A stretch of DNA of 64,000 nucleotides, from contig VNKQ01000014.1 of the NCBI GenBank assembly GCA_016508695.1, positions 868,001-932,000 of the forward strand, in the 5' to 3' direction. Origin of the DNA: Hyphodiscus hymeniophilus (Eukaryota; Ascomycota; Leotiomycetes; Helotiales; Hyphodiscaceae). The notes beneath the pieces are model-generated. The model was not told the origin of the DNA, did not search any database, and saw nothing but the letters and a program-made list of their open reading frames with translations. Position numbers and translations under genes: made by a program. Below, one piece after another: positions 35,195 through 47,323 of the stretch (position 1 is the first letter of the stretch; each line of letters starts with the position of its first letter).

Positions 35195-38100
35195 TCAGCG
35201 GGTAGCTTCCAACGCAGCCGTAAGGGGTACAACTCTCAAGCTCCGTCCTCGCTGCAGACTGCTAGATGTAACAGTTGGAGCCAACCCCTCTCTCCATTTC
35301 CGAAACACGCTTTTCATATCTCTTGGCGTACCTTCCAGGACCACAGACGAGAAAGGGACCATTGGTCGATCTTCCATGCCTGCTGCTAGAATGCCGTATT
35401 CTTGTGCGAACACTAACGCGTTGTGGAACGCGTCGTACTGAGATTGTGCGCGTGAGCCAACGATAACATAGATTTCGAAAAAGGCATCTAAGACGAAGAT
35501 TTTGGTTGGGGAAAGGTCTCCTTGTGAAAATGGGCTGAGTTCCTTTATCTAGAATTGTGTCAATTTTGATCATTGAAAAGGAGCGCGAGCATTAAACATA
35601 CCTGTGATTTAGCAGAAGAGTCGGCGCAAAACAGTCTTCCACAGTATTTGTCGTAACTCTGCTTCTTCCTCCAGTGATCAGCGGACTTCGGTACTTTTGC
35701 ATCATTCCCAAAGATCTTGAGAAAGGATACAGGCTCGTTCCCATCTTCCACTTCCTCGATTTCACCAGTGAGGCCAAAGTCCATCCCAATGAGTCTCGCA
35801 CAGCTCAATTCATCTACCCCAGAGCCTTTGCCCTTCCAAAGGTATGACTTTCCAGATTGGGTAGAGATGAGGTATGGAAATCCAGAACACAAGCTTGTTG
35901 GAGCAAAATCCACCTCATCGAATGCAATCTGGCCGAGATACTTGCGTCCACAGAGTATGTGAGGTGCTAGCGAGTCGTACTTATTTGATGACCCCCTCCG
36001 TATAATCACGATGCCCCCAAGAGCCTGAATGAATTCCGATGGCTCCTTGCCTTGCTGAATCTTGACCATTTTATTGCCTTTAGCTTCTTTCTGGACAAAT
36101 ATTTCAGCCCCAATGGCTGTGGCTTCAGGTACCTCGTCTCCAATCCACCAGTTCGTTTCAATTATTTTCTTTCCGGCGGAATTGCCGTAGGTATGGACAC
36201 ACAAGTACATGTTACCTTCAAATAGCAGTCTTTCTTGATGACTCGGAACCAGCTGTTTCTTGCCATCTCCAGATAATTGGTATAGGCTAACGCGTAGGGT
36301 CTTGATCTCTTGTCCTTGATCGGGCCGCGTTGAAAGGAGAGCTGCTGTATTCGTCGTAAATTCTGGCACGATCGAACGCGATCCAAAGAAATCAGACAGC
36401 AATCTCGACGTTTCCGATTGCGCTGCGGATGGGTCGGTAAGCTTTGTAGGTGAAATCAGTTGTGGAGCTTTCGTTCTGCTCGGCAGATTGGAAACATAAT
36501 CATTCAAACTGTTGGGGGGATTCGAAGAAGCTTTTGAAGGCGGGGTTGGTAAAGGTCGCGTTGACTTGCTTTCAATTCTAGCAGCAAGTGGTGTCTTATC
36601 TTTTACGGGACTCAAAGATCGCAGTCCTGCGCCAATCATTGCAGCCTTCTCATCATCATGCGTTGGTAGTTTTATTGGCGAACGTGCCCGTGGAGGATCT
36701 GACGGCGACTGAGAAGCCCCAGGGCGATCCCACAATGCCGCAGCGTTACGGACTGACTTGACATCACCAGATTTTTCCAGAGGACTAGAGTGATTCAGGG
36801 TTCTCGGCTCCGTAACGGACGGCTTTGGTATTGCTTCCGTGACAGGAACCTTCTTTGGCGACAAGGGTGAGGGGCGAAGCTTGGCGGTTTCTGGGGAATC
36901 CACCTGTTCAGGAGATTGTTCGTAAAGCTTTGACCCCAACGTTGGCGACTTAGTAGGAGTGTCTGGCTTCAATTTTATGACTGGCGCTACCTTCTTCTCA
37001 GGCTTAGGTGTCTCGACGTTCAAAGGTAACTCGGTCGAATTAGCTTTCCTCGCAGGTGAGAGTGGCTTATGGGAGTCCAACTGTGGCACTCCCATGTTAC
37101 TCTTGTTGGGAGCATCTTGCATCAATTGAGATCGTCGCTTCAAGTCCAACTTGCGCGGAGAGGGTGGCTGCGATTGCGGATTCTCGGTATTGGCTTGGGA
37201 AGATGCTTCGATTTTCGCAGCATCGTCGAGTTTCTTGTCTCCCTTTTCATTGAATTGTTTGGTAGAAATCTTCGGAACGGACGCAGATGGCGCAGAGGTA
37301 ACTTTCGCCTCCGGGTTCTCTTCTGACGCGATAGTAGAACTTGGAGCTGAAGTTGGAGCTTTTCTTCGCGGACCACGAGCACGGGCTTTGGTCATATGAG
37401 TGAGTTGTGGACCCTGAACAGGTTCTGGAATCTCTGCGTTGGTTGTAGATGTGCTCATACTGACTGTGCGCTGAGAGTTTGCGGGACTGAATGAGCGAGA
37501 GGTCTCGCTGGCGGCAGAAGGCGGACCTCGAGCAAGTAAATTTGCGAGTGCAGGGTTAAATCGACCGGCAAGTTTGTTTCCAATACCCTCTTTGCTCTGG
37601 AGCCGGCCAGGTGCACTGGTCTCTGACAGCAGATTAGGCACTGGCGATTCGCGGATCGTTCGCTGTCTTGGCGGCGAATCTAAAGAAGCTGGATTTGGTT
37701 CTGAGGCGCCTGAGTCTGGCTTGCCCAGGGCGTTTCTTTTCGCAAGCGCCTCAGGTATAGCAAGTTCTTGACTGCCTCCGCTTGTAGATTTAGTGACTCC
37801 TTTGCCCTCAAGCTGTGATTTCTTGAAATCATCTTTTTTCTTCAGGATGGCATCTTTGAACTCGTCTTTACGCTCGGTTTTCTTGGGTCCACCTGTAATG
37901 TTAAGGCCCGCTTTTCCGCGAGTGATATTATCCTTCAACTCATTCGGCGCAACATAATTCTGTGTTCTGGTGCGGCGCAGCTGACCAAAGACGTTCTTGA
38001 ATTCTGGCTCATCCTTTCCAACATTGTCAGTGGGGAGAGGACGGGATTTCAACGTAGTCCGGAAGTCCTTTCTGGGTGGTGTTTCGGGCTTGACTTTAAT

Positions 38101-40100
38101 GCTGGCAGGCATTGATTTGAAGGCGGTCGGAGATAGAGAAGCCGCATCAGAAAGCTCGGCCTTGCTTGGAGATACTTTGTCATCCTGTAAACTAATACTT
38201 TCGGTCCGAGGCTTAGGAGTCATGCCAGAAGAAAACCCAGCAGGAAGCCCACCTATGCTCAATGGCTTTGCAAGTCCTCCAGGAGGAGGTGATCTCATCA
38301 AACCTCCGACATTGACCGCGTGTTTAGGTCCCGAAGGAGGATTGCGAGCTAGATCGACGCTGCCCTTTTGTTTTGCCTTATTGATTTCCGACATCCATGC
38401 TGGTTGTTGAGGCGGAGGAGCAATTGCTTTGGGCTTTGGGGACTCTGGCTTGTTCAGGGCACTTTCCAGCCAACTAGATTTAGTCGGGCTCCATCTCCTG
38501 GAGTCCATAGTCTTCGACGGGCTAGTGGGCGGCGTCGTTTCGACCCGCAAGGATGGCTCTGCAGAACTTTCTTGTTGGCCTCTGGGAGTCTGCGAGCGAG
38601 AGGCAGGGATCGATGGTTTGACGAATCCATCATAGGTTGTTGAATTTGTTATGCTACTCCTCATGGAGCTTGCAGTTCCTGGACGGCCGTCTTGAGTAAC
38701 TGTAGCGTTGCTATGACTGGAAGTTGGTCTTGAGAGAGGCAGTGGTGAGTTATCGCGGCTCGAACCGGATGGGTCAGATATACCTGCTGTGGCTTTCATT
38801 ATGTTTCCCAGAGCAAGGCTAGAAGACGAATCTTGGATGCTGCGGTTGCTTGCCACAGAGTTGCCACGACTTAATCCTGGAGGGGATTGTACGCTCCATC
38901 TTTTGTTCACACTGTCCGATCTCTTCATCATAGCACTTTGTACAAAGCCACCCATGCCTTTTGTAGGAGATGCTGGCCTATCCAGCCTCTCGGGTGAAAT
39001 GCGACCTTGAGATGGTGACATTCTGACTTCTGAGTCTAGGCTTGGTGGATCGAGTCGAGGGGCGCTGCTCAGAAGCATCGGGGAGCCAATAACGCTCGCA
39101 AACGACGGCGTGGACTGATGTGAACTCCGTGAACTGCTGCCAAAAGCGTCGCTGTCTCTTGATGGGGAAGATGTTCTCTCGGCTGCCTCATCCACTGTTT
39201 GCTCCGAATTCGAATTTTCACGGGCCATGCCAGGCATCTGAACTCTCGAGGAATTAGATCCGTGATCCGACCTATTCACGTCCTCAACTTGATTCTTTCG
39301 GTATGCTGGCGAGTTTAGGCCTCTGTCTGGCGTCTGCCGGAACCAGGCGGGGTCCTTCGATGCAAGCGATTGTGCAATTTGACCGCGTGAGAGAGCCGGT
39401 TCTGTAGCAGAGGTCGATGAAGGTTCGGGGATGCCTCTGGGGGATCGCGCGGCATTCTCTGTAGCTACCATTGATAGTGGTCGACTTCGGGGACGGTCTG
39501 AAGACTGTGAGGTCGGACGTCTTTGCCAGGAGAGAGGTGAATTTTTGGAAGGGGGCATAGCACTCGAAGGTGAGACTTTAATCGAAGAAACCTGCTTAAG
39601 ACCGGCAATATCTCTCTCTATATCAATTGGCGCGCTATTCTCCTTTGTGGGGGAATTTGAAGAACCTGCCAATTGATTCATCGCGTCGCCATTGGCCATG
39701 TCGCGTCGTGCTTCGACTTCGTCTCGCTGAGAATCCTGCTCGATTTGGGGAGACAATGTGCGGGACAATGAAGTTGCTTGTAGCACAGAAACTCTGGCAG
39801 TGGTTGGAGTATTCGAGGGAGACGACTTGGTGGGTGAGATAGATCTGGCACGTTCTGAATTGCTCGTAGTTAGCCAGGACCGTTGAAGCAAGATGAGCTG
39901 TCATAATGGCACCTCGCAGTGAGCTCTCGAATCGACCTACCAGCACGTCGAGCCTGTCTTTCCTTTCTGCCCTGCAAAATCTCTTCTTCGAGCTTCCTGT
40001 TCCTCTCCTCATCCTCTTGATCTCGACGGTCGCCTAACTCTCTTATTCTGAGTAAAAAATCGTTGACGTCCTCCGAACCGTCCGCTGGCTGGACAGACAT
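35195..40100 (-). CDS. DUF4045 protein with C-terminal gelsolin-like repeats
   Basis: Exons 40100-39941, 39854-35602 and 35548-35195 encode 1588 residues. The first 53 residues (VNDFLLRIRELGDRR, then an Arg/Glu-rich helix) are conserved among fungal DUF4045 proteins. A very long, Ser/Pro-rich, probably disordered region with many SPTK/SP/TP sites spans to about residue 1200. The last 370 residues contain gelsolin/villin-type repeats, for example LRVSLYQLSG, NMYLCVHTYG, NWWIGDEV and GGIVIIRRG. Gelsolin domains bind actin and calcium; in this architecture that is inference. The many proline-directed Ser/Thr sites suggest CDK or MAPK control. Introns are 86 and 53 nt. Confidence 0.82.
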
Positions 40101-40568
40101 TTTGGCAGGTACACTGGAATTACAAAATACTCATTAAAAGGAAGCACTAGCAATACGAATGCAGTGAGCACAGATGGAGCCGCACAGCGGGGTTATGGTT
40201 GTCAGTTCCCTTGAGCCAGCGGATCGTAGAAAGGGCAGACAAGGTGCTCGCCAGCTTTTTAGCTACAAGAAGGTCCCAATGTTTAAACCTGCATAACCCT
40301 AACCTCTGCTGCATCCAGTCGTCTGTTGTTTTGGATGCAGAGGACACCACAAGCCTCGGCTTTGATTCTAAACTTCCAATAGCTAAAAAAAAAATTGGAC
40401 AATGATTTTCTACAATTATTCGCATGGTACCCAAATCCATCGCTTGCCTTTGTTTATCCCCACCTTTCGAGTAGCGCTTGAACCTTACTCGTCCCGTATT
40501 GGCGCATCCCTGTGCTTATTGATGAGAAGGTCTGCGGGAAAACCAACTGGCCGTTGAAGGTTGGAAAG
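40101..40568. other. Intergenic, promoter of the DUF4045-gelsolin gene
   Basis: Both neighbours are on the minus strand. There is a run of nine or more A residues near 40385-40395. No coding sequence is seen. Confidence 0.4.
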
Positions 40569-41359
40569 TCAATAAAGAAATAGTCTTGCTTTGGCGTCTT
40601 CAACGACCCAAGCAAGGCCTTCCTGGAGATTTGTGCCTGTGATGGCACTACATCGAATTATGTGCCATTTATGTGTCTTGATGATGTCCAGTTCCAGCCC
40701 CTGAATGAGGTTAGCGCTCTCAGCCTCCTTTGAACGACATCAAGCGTCACATACCTGTTGGATTTCTGCTTCGTCCATGCATCCATTGATATCCGTCTTA
40801 TTAGCCAACACGAGCAAGCTTGCACCGGAGAGTCTCTGTTGAGCTATTAGGGAATTCACGGAAAAGGCCCTGAAGACATACCTCCTCCTGTAAAAGACCA
40901 TGTAGCTCGTCTCGACAATCAGCGATCCTTAACCGGTCTGTGGCATCTACCACCCAAATCAACGCATCAGTCTTTTCGAAATAATTTCTCCAGTATGAAC
41001 GAAGTGTCTTTTGGCCACCGACATCCCCTGATCTGCATTAGCAAGTGCGTACCGAAGCGAAGAGGGTTTAAATTACAGATGTTAAGCTTGTACCTGCTCA
41101 TCATTAGCAGAATTACATCCTCGAACTTGATGGCAGCATACCCGTTATAGTCAATAGTCTTGATGATGAAGCCAAGGGTTGGGCTAACATTATTGACGTC
41201 TTCGTTCATAATCTTTTTGACGATTGTTGTCTTCCCTGCGTTGTCTAGGCCACTATGCAAAGTTACCATACACATCTTAGATTATACCGACTTTCCTTAC
41301 AGCATCAAAATTCTCATCTCCTTGTCCTTCAGTCTGGCTTTGCGTAATATTGATAACAT
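40569..41359 (-). CDS. ARL2: Arf-like small GTPase Arl2
   Basis: Six exons (41359-41301, 41252-41142, 41093-41077, 41027-40882, 40835-40755, 40700-40569) encode 181 residues. P-loop GLDNAGKTT is at 21-29, switch II region DVGGQ at 64-68, and NKTD at 123-126. The N-terminus [11 protein letters not shown] lacks the Gly2 myristoylation site, as in Arl2. SPTLGF and [10 protein letters not shown] also match. Arl2 (Alp41 in fission yeast, Cin4 in budding yeast) controls tubulin folding with cofactor D and binds BART-type effectors. The third exon is only 17 nt, coding YKLNI. All five introns are 46-54 nt and keep phase, so I trust the model despite its fragmentation. Confidence 0.92.
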
Positions 41360-42223
41360 TTCGTTGTTGATTTGAGATCGACCTTGATAAACAGAATACC
41401 CTTGAAGCGGGAAGCAGCTTGTTGGTGCAGGCGTAAATCAGTCACGTGGTTTCACATTTCACTCCTCCAAGGCGAGAGAGAAAGGGGTGGGTTCTGAATC
41501 AAGATCGAAGAACGTGGCATTATGAAGCAATGCCACTTCTCTCGGATCAATTATCATGCACTAGGAGTTACGTTATACCGAGGAAGCGAGTCAAGAACAC
41601 AATTGAACTTATCTCATCTTTTCCGTGCTCTTCTCTTTAAGATTACCAAACCCCTTTCACTACACCACTGTTTATCCTGGAAGTGTTCAGTTACTGATCC
41701 GAAGCTTTTGTAAAATTTGTTGTGGACCACGAAGTACCGAACGTCTTCTTTAGTCGTTCTTTCAGACACCAGTTTGACGGAGATCGATTTCTTTCACATC
41801 GTTGACCTGTCGCGTCCTGCCACAAACCTCGTAAGTACTCTGTCGACAGCAAACGCGTCTTCTTTTCAAGTCTCTCTCTACTTCATGGCTGCGATACTAG
41901 TTTGAGCCACATATCAACTGCAATAGCATTACCAAGCACACTCTGTTTGACTCCGTCTTGAATCTGTATAGGCTTTGGTTCTGCATTACTTCGCTTTTCC
42001 TACTACCTCACCTCTGTTATTGTTTGGCAGTGCCAATAAATATCACTCTGGCAGCAAACTCTGCTGCTCCACGATCGAAAATTCAGGTCGGGCCATCACT
42101 AACGGATCCAGTCTTCCAGAAGAGATTCACTTGTCTGTTCCCTTGAGAAGACGATCAATCAACCCAACATTAAAGAGAACAGCTCAGAAGCAAACAAGGC
42201 TTTCACGGCCCAAAGCTGAAGCT
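41360..42223. promoter_or_regulatory. Divergent promoter of ARL2 and the GNAT gene
   Basis: The gap holds a CACGTG box at 41443-41448, 84 nt upstream of the ARL2 start. In-frame codons extend upstream of the chosen GNAT start as far as about 41975, but without an ATG or conserved sequence, so I treat this as leader. Confidence 0.45.
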
Positions 42224-44463
42224 ATGGCGCCACCACACAATCCTGGTCAAGGGTCTTCCAATTGGAACAATGTCTCAACCACCAAATCAGCCGACGTAAG
42301 CTTTCTGTCGTATCTCAACAACAGATTGACAACCGCTGCTGAGGCCAAGGAGAAGGGCACTGTTGAAAAGGCTGGCTGGGCCGCACAAGCTTCAGCAGAC
42401 CGTGCCGCACGATATAACAAATTCGCTCTGCCCACTGATGAAACCGACACTATCTTCAAGTCTTTTCTTGCCGATCAGATGAAAGGTCCTGCAATTAACG
42501 CTAAGAAATTTACCCATGCTGGCAGCCAAATATCTCAACAGGCACCCTTGGTTGCACCAGAGCAAAGTGGCATTCCTTCAACTCTTAGCCCAGCCTACCG
42601 TACCCCCCAGCTTGGTCGAAACACGAGCGCGAGTTCGTCTCGTGAAGAAGTACATCCACAATTCGACTCTGTTCCTGGAGACAAAGCCAAGGCCAGTAAG
42701 ATAGCAAGGTACGTTCACTGAAAGCGGTCTTGGCGATGGAACATTACTGATTGTTTTGCAACAGACTCGATGACGTGGAAGCTGCCATAGATGCTCTTAT
42801 AGAGCCTGGCTTTGAACCTGCAACTTCCAGCCCTGATTATGATGATAAGGTCAGCGACTCGGGCGTTGAATTGAAATCGAAGGAGAACGTACGAGCTACT
42901 CAGGGTCGGGATCCGAAGCAGGATCTCTTAGACTGGGACGGTAAGACCTGGCAACCTGCCCCAATTGATTGGGAGAACGATCGTAGCGCGTTTGATTGCA
43001 CTGGTTTCATGCCCATCTACATTCGCCAAGATTGGGAGCCAACTACACCTAGAGGCCTTGAGGTAGCTGTTGATACAGAGGATCCGAGATTCCATGCTGC
43101 TTTACCTATCGGGGAGGGGGGCTGCTATACTACATTCGAACATCCCCTGACAGCTCCCGGTCAGTATAACACTCATCACCTCGGTAGTCATGATGGGCAC
43201 TCACAAGCACATGATATGAATGAATCCACTTCATTTTACCAAATCCTCGACACCCTCTCTTGTGGAATATATGTTCACATGTACTGACTCTTAAATAGGA
43301 ATGTACAATTCCGTAGATCCAGACAGACAGCGTTTCCAAACTTCATTTACCGAAATGATGCGACACAAGAGAAAGCGCGATAATGAAAAGAGAGCTGACG
43401 AAGCGAGAATTCAACTACAAGAGTCACAGGCTCGTGAGTACGAGTTAGAGATGGAAGCCCGTGTGGCACGTGCGGAGGCGAACCACCCCTACAAACCAAA
43501 GATTGATGTGTACTTGAGGTAAGCTAGCTTTGCTCCATGAAGAGGCTTCTTTTATCATACCAGGGGCTGTCAACACTTCAAACCCCTTTTCTTTTAGTAA
43601 CGTGTCGCAATTTATATTGTGTCTGCACAAGTAGAATCCCGATACGTTTCTAGTCTGCCATATCTCGTTGAATTATGTTCAAGAAGGAACTTGCTGACAC
43701 CCCGCCCATCAGACCAGCTACCGAGAACGACGCAAAGGGTATCACAGAAATCTACAACCATTACGTTACGACGAACTCTCTTGTCACCGAAGATCAAGTT
43801 CCCGTCACAGTGGAGAATTTCGTGTACATGATCAACTTTACCAAAAAAGAGAACCTCCCTTTCATCGTTGCTGTTAAAGGAAAGATGCTACAACCTGCAC
43901 TCAGAAAACCAACCCAGAAAATCACAATCCCACAATTTGAGCATATCATTGGATTTGGATTTGCAGAAACTTACGCCTATGGCATTAGCGGTGGCAGAGA
44001 AGGTCGATCTCGCTTCACAGCTTATTTGCACTTCTTTGTTCACCCTGACCACACCAAGTTGAAAGTTGGCCAAAGCGTTCTTGATCGCATGATTCAAAGT
44101 TTGTCTTATAGTTATGCGTGAGTAGTCCCTTGATACCCCAGAGAGCCTCCCATTGCTAATTGGGCATCCCACAGAGCCAAAGATGGTTATGATTGGATAA
44201 ACCCGAAAAACGACCCCGTATATTTATATGGCGGCATTCGGAGGGTCCATCAGCTCATCATTCGATATGCCATTCAACGAGAGAACGATCCGTCGTACGA
44301 GTGGATGAAGAATTTCCTGGAACGTTACTACTTCGACGAAGAAGGCAGAATTCCCGGGATCGCCAGATCTACTATTCATGGTTTTGATTCTGCTAAGTTT
44401 TGCGATGTTGTCTTCTTTTGCAAGGAAATGGCGAGCGAGAGCGTCTTCGGTGCCAATAATTGA
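42224..44463 (+). CDS. Large protein with a C-terminal GNAT acetyltransferase domain
   Basis: Exons 42224-42708, 42765-43159, 43299-43518, 43713-44117 and 44175-44463 encode 597 residues. Residues 1-300 are of unknown fold, with a short conserved DWDGKTWQPAPIDWENDR segment and a FMPIYIRQDW stretch. A charged coiled coil (about 305-350) follows. From about residue 366 the chain turns into a GNAT fold: RPATENDAKGITEIYNHYV, a GFGFAETYAYG strand, and YLHFFVHPDHTKLKVGQSVLDRM with a diverged acetyl-CoA loop. Substrate is unknown. Two introns are long (139 and 194 nt). The exon 3/4 join gives YLRPATEND, the usual start of such domains. It is divergent from ARL2. Confidence 0.75.
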
Positions 44464-45593
44464 ATTTAGTATTTGGGATTGCCGTCGGTTTCACCTTCAA
44501 TACTCGCTCGGTCCTGGTGTGTCCTTTCAGTCGAGCTGGAGATTCACGACATTCTCTTGCTTTCCTCCGTCTATTGTTGCGCAATCTCAAAGGTCACCTC
44601 GTCATCATAGCTGGATTCAAAAAACTCTTCTCTGTGCTTCATATTTCGGACGAAAACAGAGATTCTCCATAATCTCCATATCATTCAGAGAAGGCCATTC
44701 GCCGTATCAGATTTCATGATTTTGACACTCTTCTTACCACGAATCTGGTATCGAAGTGCTATTGTCTATTCTCAGACTTTCCATCTCGGTTTGTGGTTCA
44801 ACCATTGGACTACCATTTCACACAGACAGAGTACTCCATCACATTACGTTCACGACTCACGACTTCGGCGTTCTTTTTCACTATGATGCCCGATTTGCAA
44901 CGATGTTTATTTTTTAGTCTCCCGACTGAGATTTGCTATACAGCCAGTCCATCTCAGCTTCATACGAAGGACCGTGCAGCATACACTTTTCTCACGCTGG
45001 TCTCCTACCACGAAACCTGGATGGGAAGCGCAATTGGTTAACCTCGGTCTTCCTGCTTGGATTGACTTCTTAGCCATTCAAAGTTTTCGTGTTCTGGAGG
45101 AAAAGTCTTTCATACTGCCTGCGATGCTTTTCTGTTAACTGTACAACAGTTTCCTTTTTCAGACTCCATTCAGCACGTTCTCCTTCTTAATATTTCGATC
45201 TCAGTGTTCCACTGGATACGAGGTTTCCGCACATTCTTGAGGCTTTGCTTCTTGAATCGGAACCTAGATCTGGAAACATGAGCATCACCGCGGACCATAC
45301 AGGAGCCCTTTTGTATTCTAGCTTACGACGAACAATAAAATCCCAGAAATCCACTGCTGCAACTTGACCTTGTGACGGTGCTTAGTAGTCTGCTCTCTAT
45401 ATTCATGGATCATCAAATGATGGAGGCAGAGTGAGGATTCGGCAAGGCATAGCCTTCAACAACGATCCTGGTTTCTTCCAACGATTTATATATTTCGTGA
45501 AGTATCCTCGATTCGTTGAGAGGTTCATATCCATGCTTATCGACTACAGCACACGCATAAGTGTCACGGAATCGATTGTGGATGCTTGAATAA

Positions 45594-45605
45594 TGTCACG
45601 TGACA
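45594..45605. promoter_or_regulatory. 12 bp palindrome with CACGTG core
   Basis: TGTCACGTGACA is perfectly self-complementary. It lies 525 nt upstream of the orphan gene and may be a bHLH factor site. Confidence 0.4.
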
Positions 45606-45873
45606 CGATGCCGATTCTCAATTGTAGGGCTGCACTTTGCGGTCTCAATACGATTTGGGGAGCCTCTGATTGACTTCCTGAGAATGAAGTTACAAGGGCT
45701 GTATGAAGATACACCGAAGAAAATGTCCTTGGTGGTCCTCCCGTTTTGAAGAAAGGGCCGGCCACTTCGTCACAACCATCATGGCTCCCAGCATTCGAAT
45801 CCAGACTGACCTAGAAACATCCCACGAAAAGCTCTAAATTTACTATTACTTGTATATTATTAATCTCTGACCT

Positions 45874-45973
45874 CTTACAGATACTCTCGGCCACTCACAT
45901 TAACACGCCTCTCCTTTTGGGCACTTACAGATACTCTCAGCCACTCACATTAACACGCCTCTCCTTTTGGGCA
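45874..45973. repeat. 50 bp tandem duplication, two copies
   Basis: Positions 45874-45923 and 45924-45973 are identical except one base (CTCGGCC versus CTCAGCC). The near-identity means a recent duplication. It ends 156 nt before the start codon at 46130, within the likely promoter or leader. Confidence 0.9.
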
Positions 45974-46129
45974 GAAATACTCATGACGCATCCAGTTCAC
46001 ATTCAAAATTCCATGAAACCTCCCAATATCCAATCTGGGCATTACAAAAGACTCTACGTGAACTCAAAAGAAACAATATCAACCGTTCATCAACTATAAT
46101 TAAGCGAGAAGCTCATCCAGACTCAAAAC

Positions 46130-47323
46130 ATGGAGCTGCCACCATGCATACGGTGCCATCAACACCACGACCAATACCCAGACCCGGAGCAACTGTATCT
46201 TGGATATTCGCTCAGCTACAACAAGACGTGCTTGGAGTATTCAACACAAAACGGGCGCTCTATGACTCCGGAGCCGGAGCGTCAGCCACCAGACCCAAAA
46301 CAACCACAACTCGAATGTTGTTTCGGCCAGACCAATAACTCTTTGGAGGATTCGGTACCACAGACCCACTTTGTAACTATCGAACTAGAGCGAGTAATGG
46401 AAGTGTTGAAGCTCAGCGAGAATGGAAAGCGAAAAATGACATCTGATTTGATAAATGATTGTGTGGAGAGTCACCCTATGAGGCAGCTAGGTCTCGAGTC
46501 GCCCTCTACAGTCTCGGCCGAAACACAACACAAATTGCCCAGCACTCCACTTGAAACACCCACTGAGAGACAGGCAGTGGAAAAACAAATCTTGTTCAAT
46601 CTGGAGAATATCAGAAAACAATACGTGCGGTCAACTGAAACGGGTTGTTATCCGAAACATGACAAGCAGCAAACGAAACGAATGAAGGATGTTATCTTGA
46701 ATTGGCACAAACGGAGCTGGTGGAGCAAGGTTCAAAGAGCGACAGACGAGAGCAACGGCATTGCTGCACCTGGACTCGCCGTTCCGCTCCAGCCTTCAGA
46801 AAGGCAAATGGAATTCGACCAAGAGCATATTGAAATGGTTCTCCAGGAGGCGCTTCGGGGCGCTGACTGTGGAGACGCTGAAATTGTCCAAGTCAATTCA
46901 AGACTGGTAGCTCGGGTAGTCTCAGCTGATATCGAACCGAAGCTGCGACCAAAGGATTCCGAAGTTATGAGCTGTTTTGACAGGATATGGAGCTTAGACG
47001 ATAAATACAAAGAGGCAGGGGCGGGTTATCGAAATGATCGTTATGATATTCCTGGATTATTAAAGAAACGATTCATCAAGCGGAGAATTGAAAAGCGTCT
47101 GGAGGCCCAGGGTATTACATATAATCGAAGATTGATAAAAGAAAGAGCCAAGAAAGAGAGGAGGCGTACGAAGGACGCGAAAAAGAAATGGAGAGCATCA
47201 TCTGCGGAAAGGCAGATCCGCAAGTCGATGAACGCTCGGGAACATACTTCGTGGAGAGTATTCAAGAGTAGCAGACTGACTACGGAAACAAAGACGTCCG
47301 AGTCAGACTCATGTTCCACTTAG
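46130..47323 (+). CDS. Orphan basic protein, no recognised domain
   Basis: A single open frame encodes 397 residues. The N-terminus has a Cys/His cluster (PPCIRCHQHH, residues 4-13) and a later CC pair near residue 63, which might bind metal. The middle is hydrophilic. The last 100 residues are strongly basic, with Lys/Arg-rich helices (KKRFIKRRIEKRLEAQG, KERAKKERRRTKDAKKK) that look like a nucleic-acid-binding or nuclear-localisation tail. I recognise no family. Absence of introns and of familiar motifs in a gene-poor stretch suggests a lineage-restricted gene. The start ATG is the first in frame. An overlapping 123-codon frame (45967-46338) is probably spurious. Confidence 0.55.
   Translation: MELPPCIRCHQHHDQYPDPEQLYLGYSLSYNKTCLEYSTQNGRSMTPEPERQPPDPKQPQLECCFGQTNNSLEDSVPQTHFVTIELERVMEVLKLSENGKRKMTSDLINDCVESHPMRQLGLESPSTVSAETQHKLPSTPLETPTERQAVEKQILFNLENIRKQYVRSTETGCYPKHDKQQTKRMKDVILNWHKRSWWSKVQRATDESNGIAAPGLAVPLQPSERQMEFDQEHIEMVLQEALRGADCGDAEIVQVNSRLVARVVSADIEPKLRPKDSEVMSCFDRIWSLDDKYKEAGAGYRNDRYDIPGLLKKRFIKRRIEKRLEAQGITYNRRLIKERAKKERRRTKDAKKKWRASSAERQIRKSMNAREHTSWRVFKSSRLTTETKTSESDSCST

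Larger units (their letters stand above)
44464..46129. other. 1.7 kb gap with a tandem duplication near its end
   Basis: No supported gene. The gap carries a 12 bp perfect palindrome TGTCACGTGACA at 45594-45605 and a 50 bp tandem duplication at 45874-45973, directly upstream of the orphan gene at 46130. Confidence 0.45.

Noticed and set aside
41975..42223. N-terminal extension of the GNAT protein
   Set aside because: The frame is open but has no ATG before 42224, and its composition is not protein-like. It is treated as leader.
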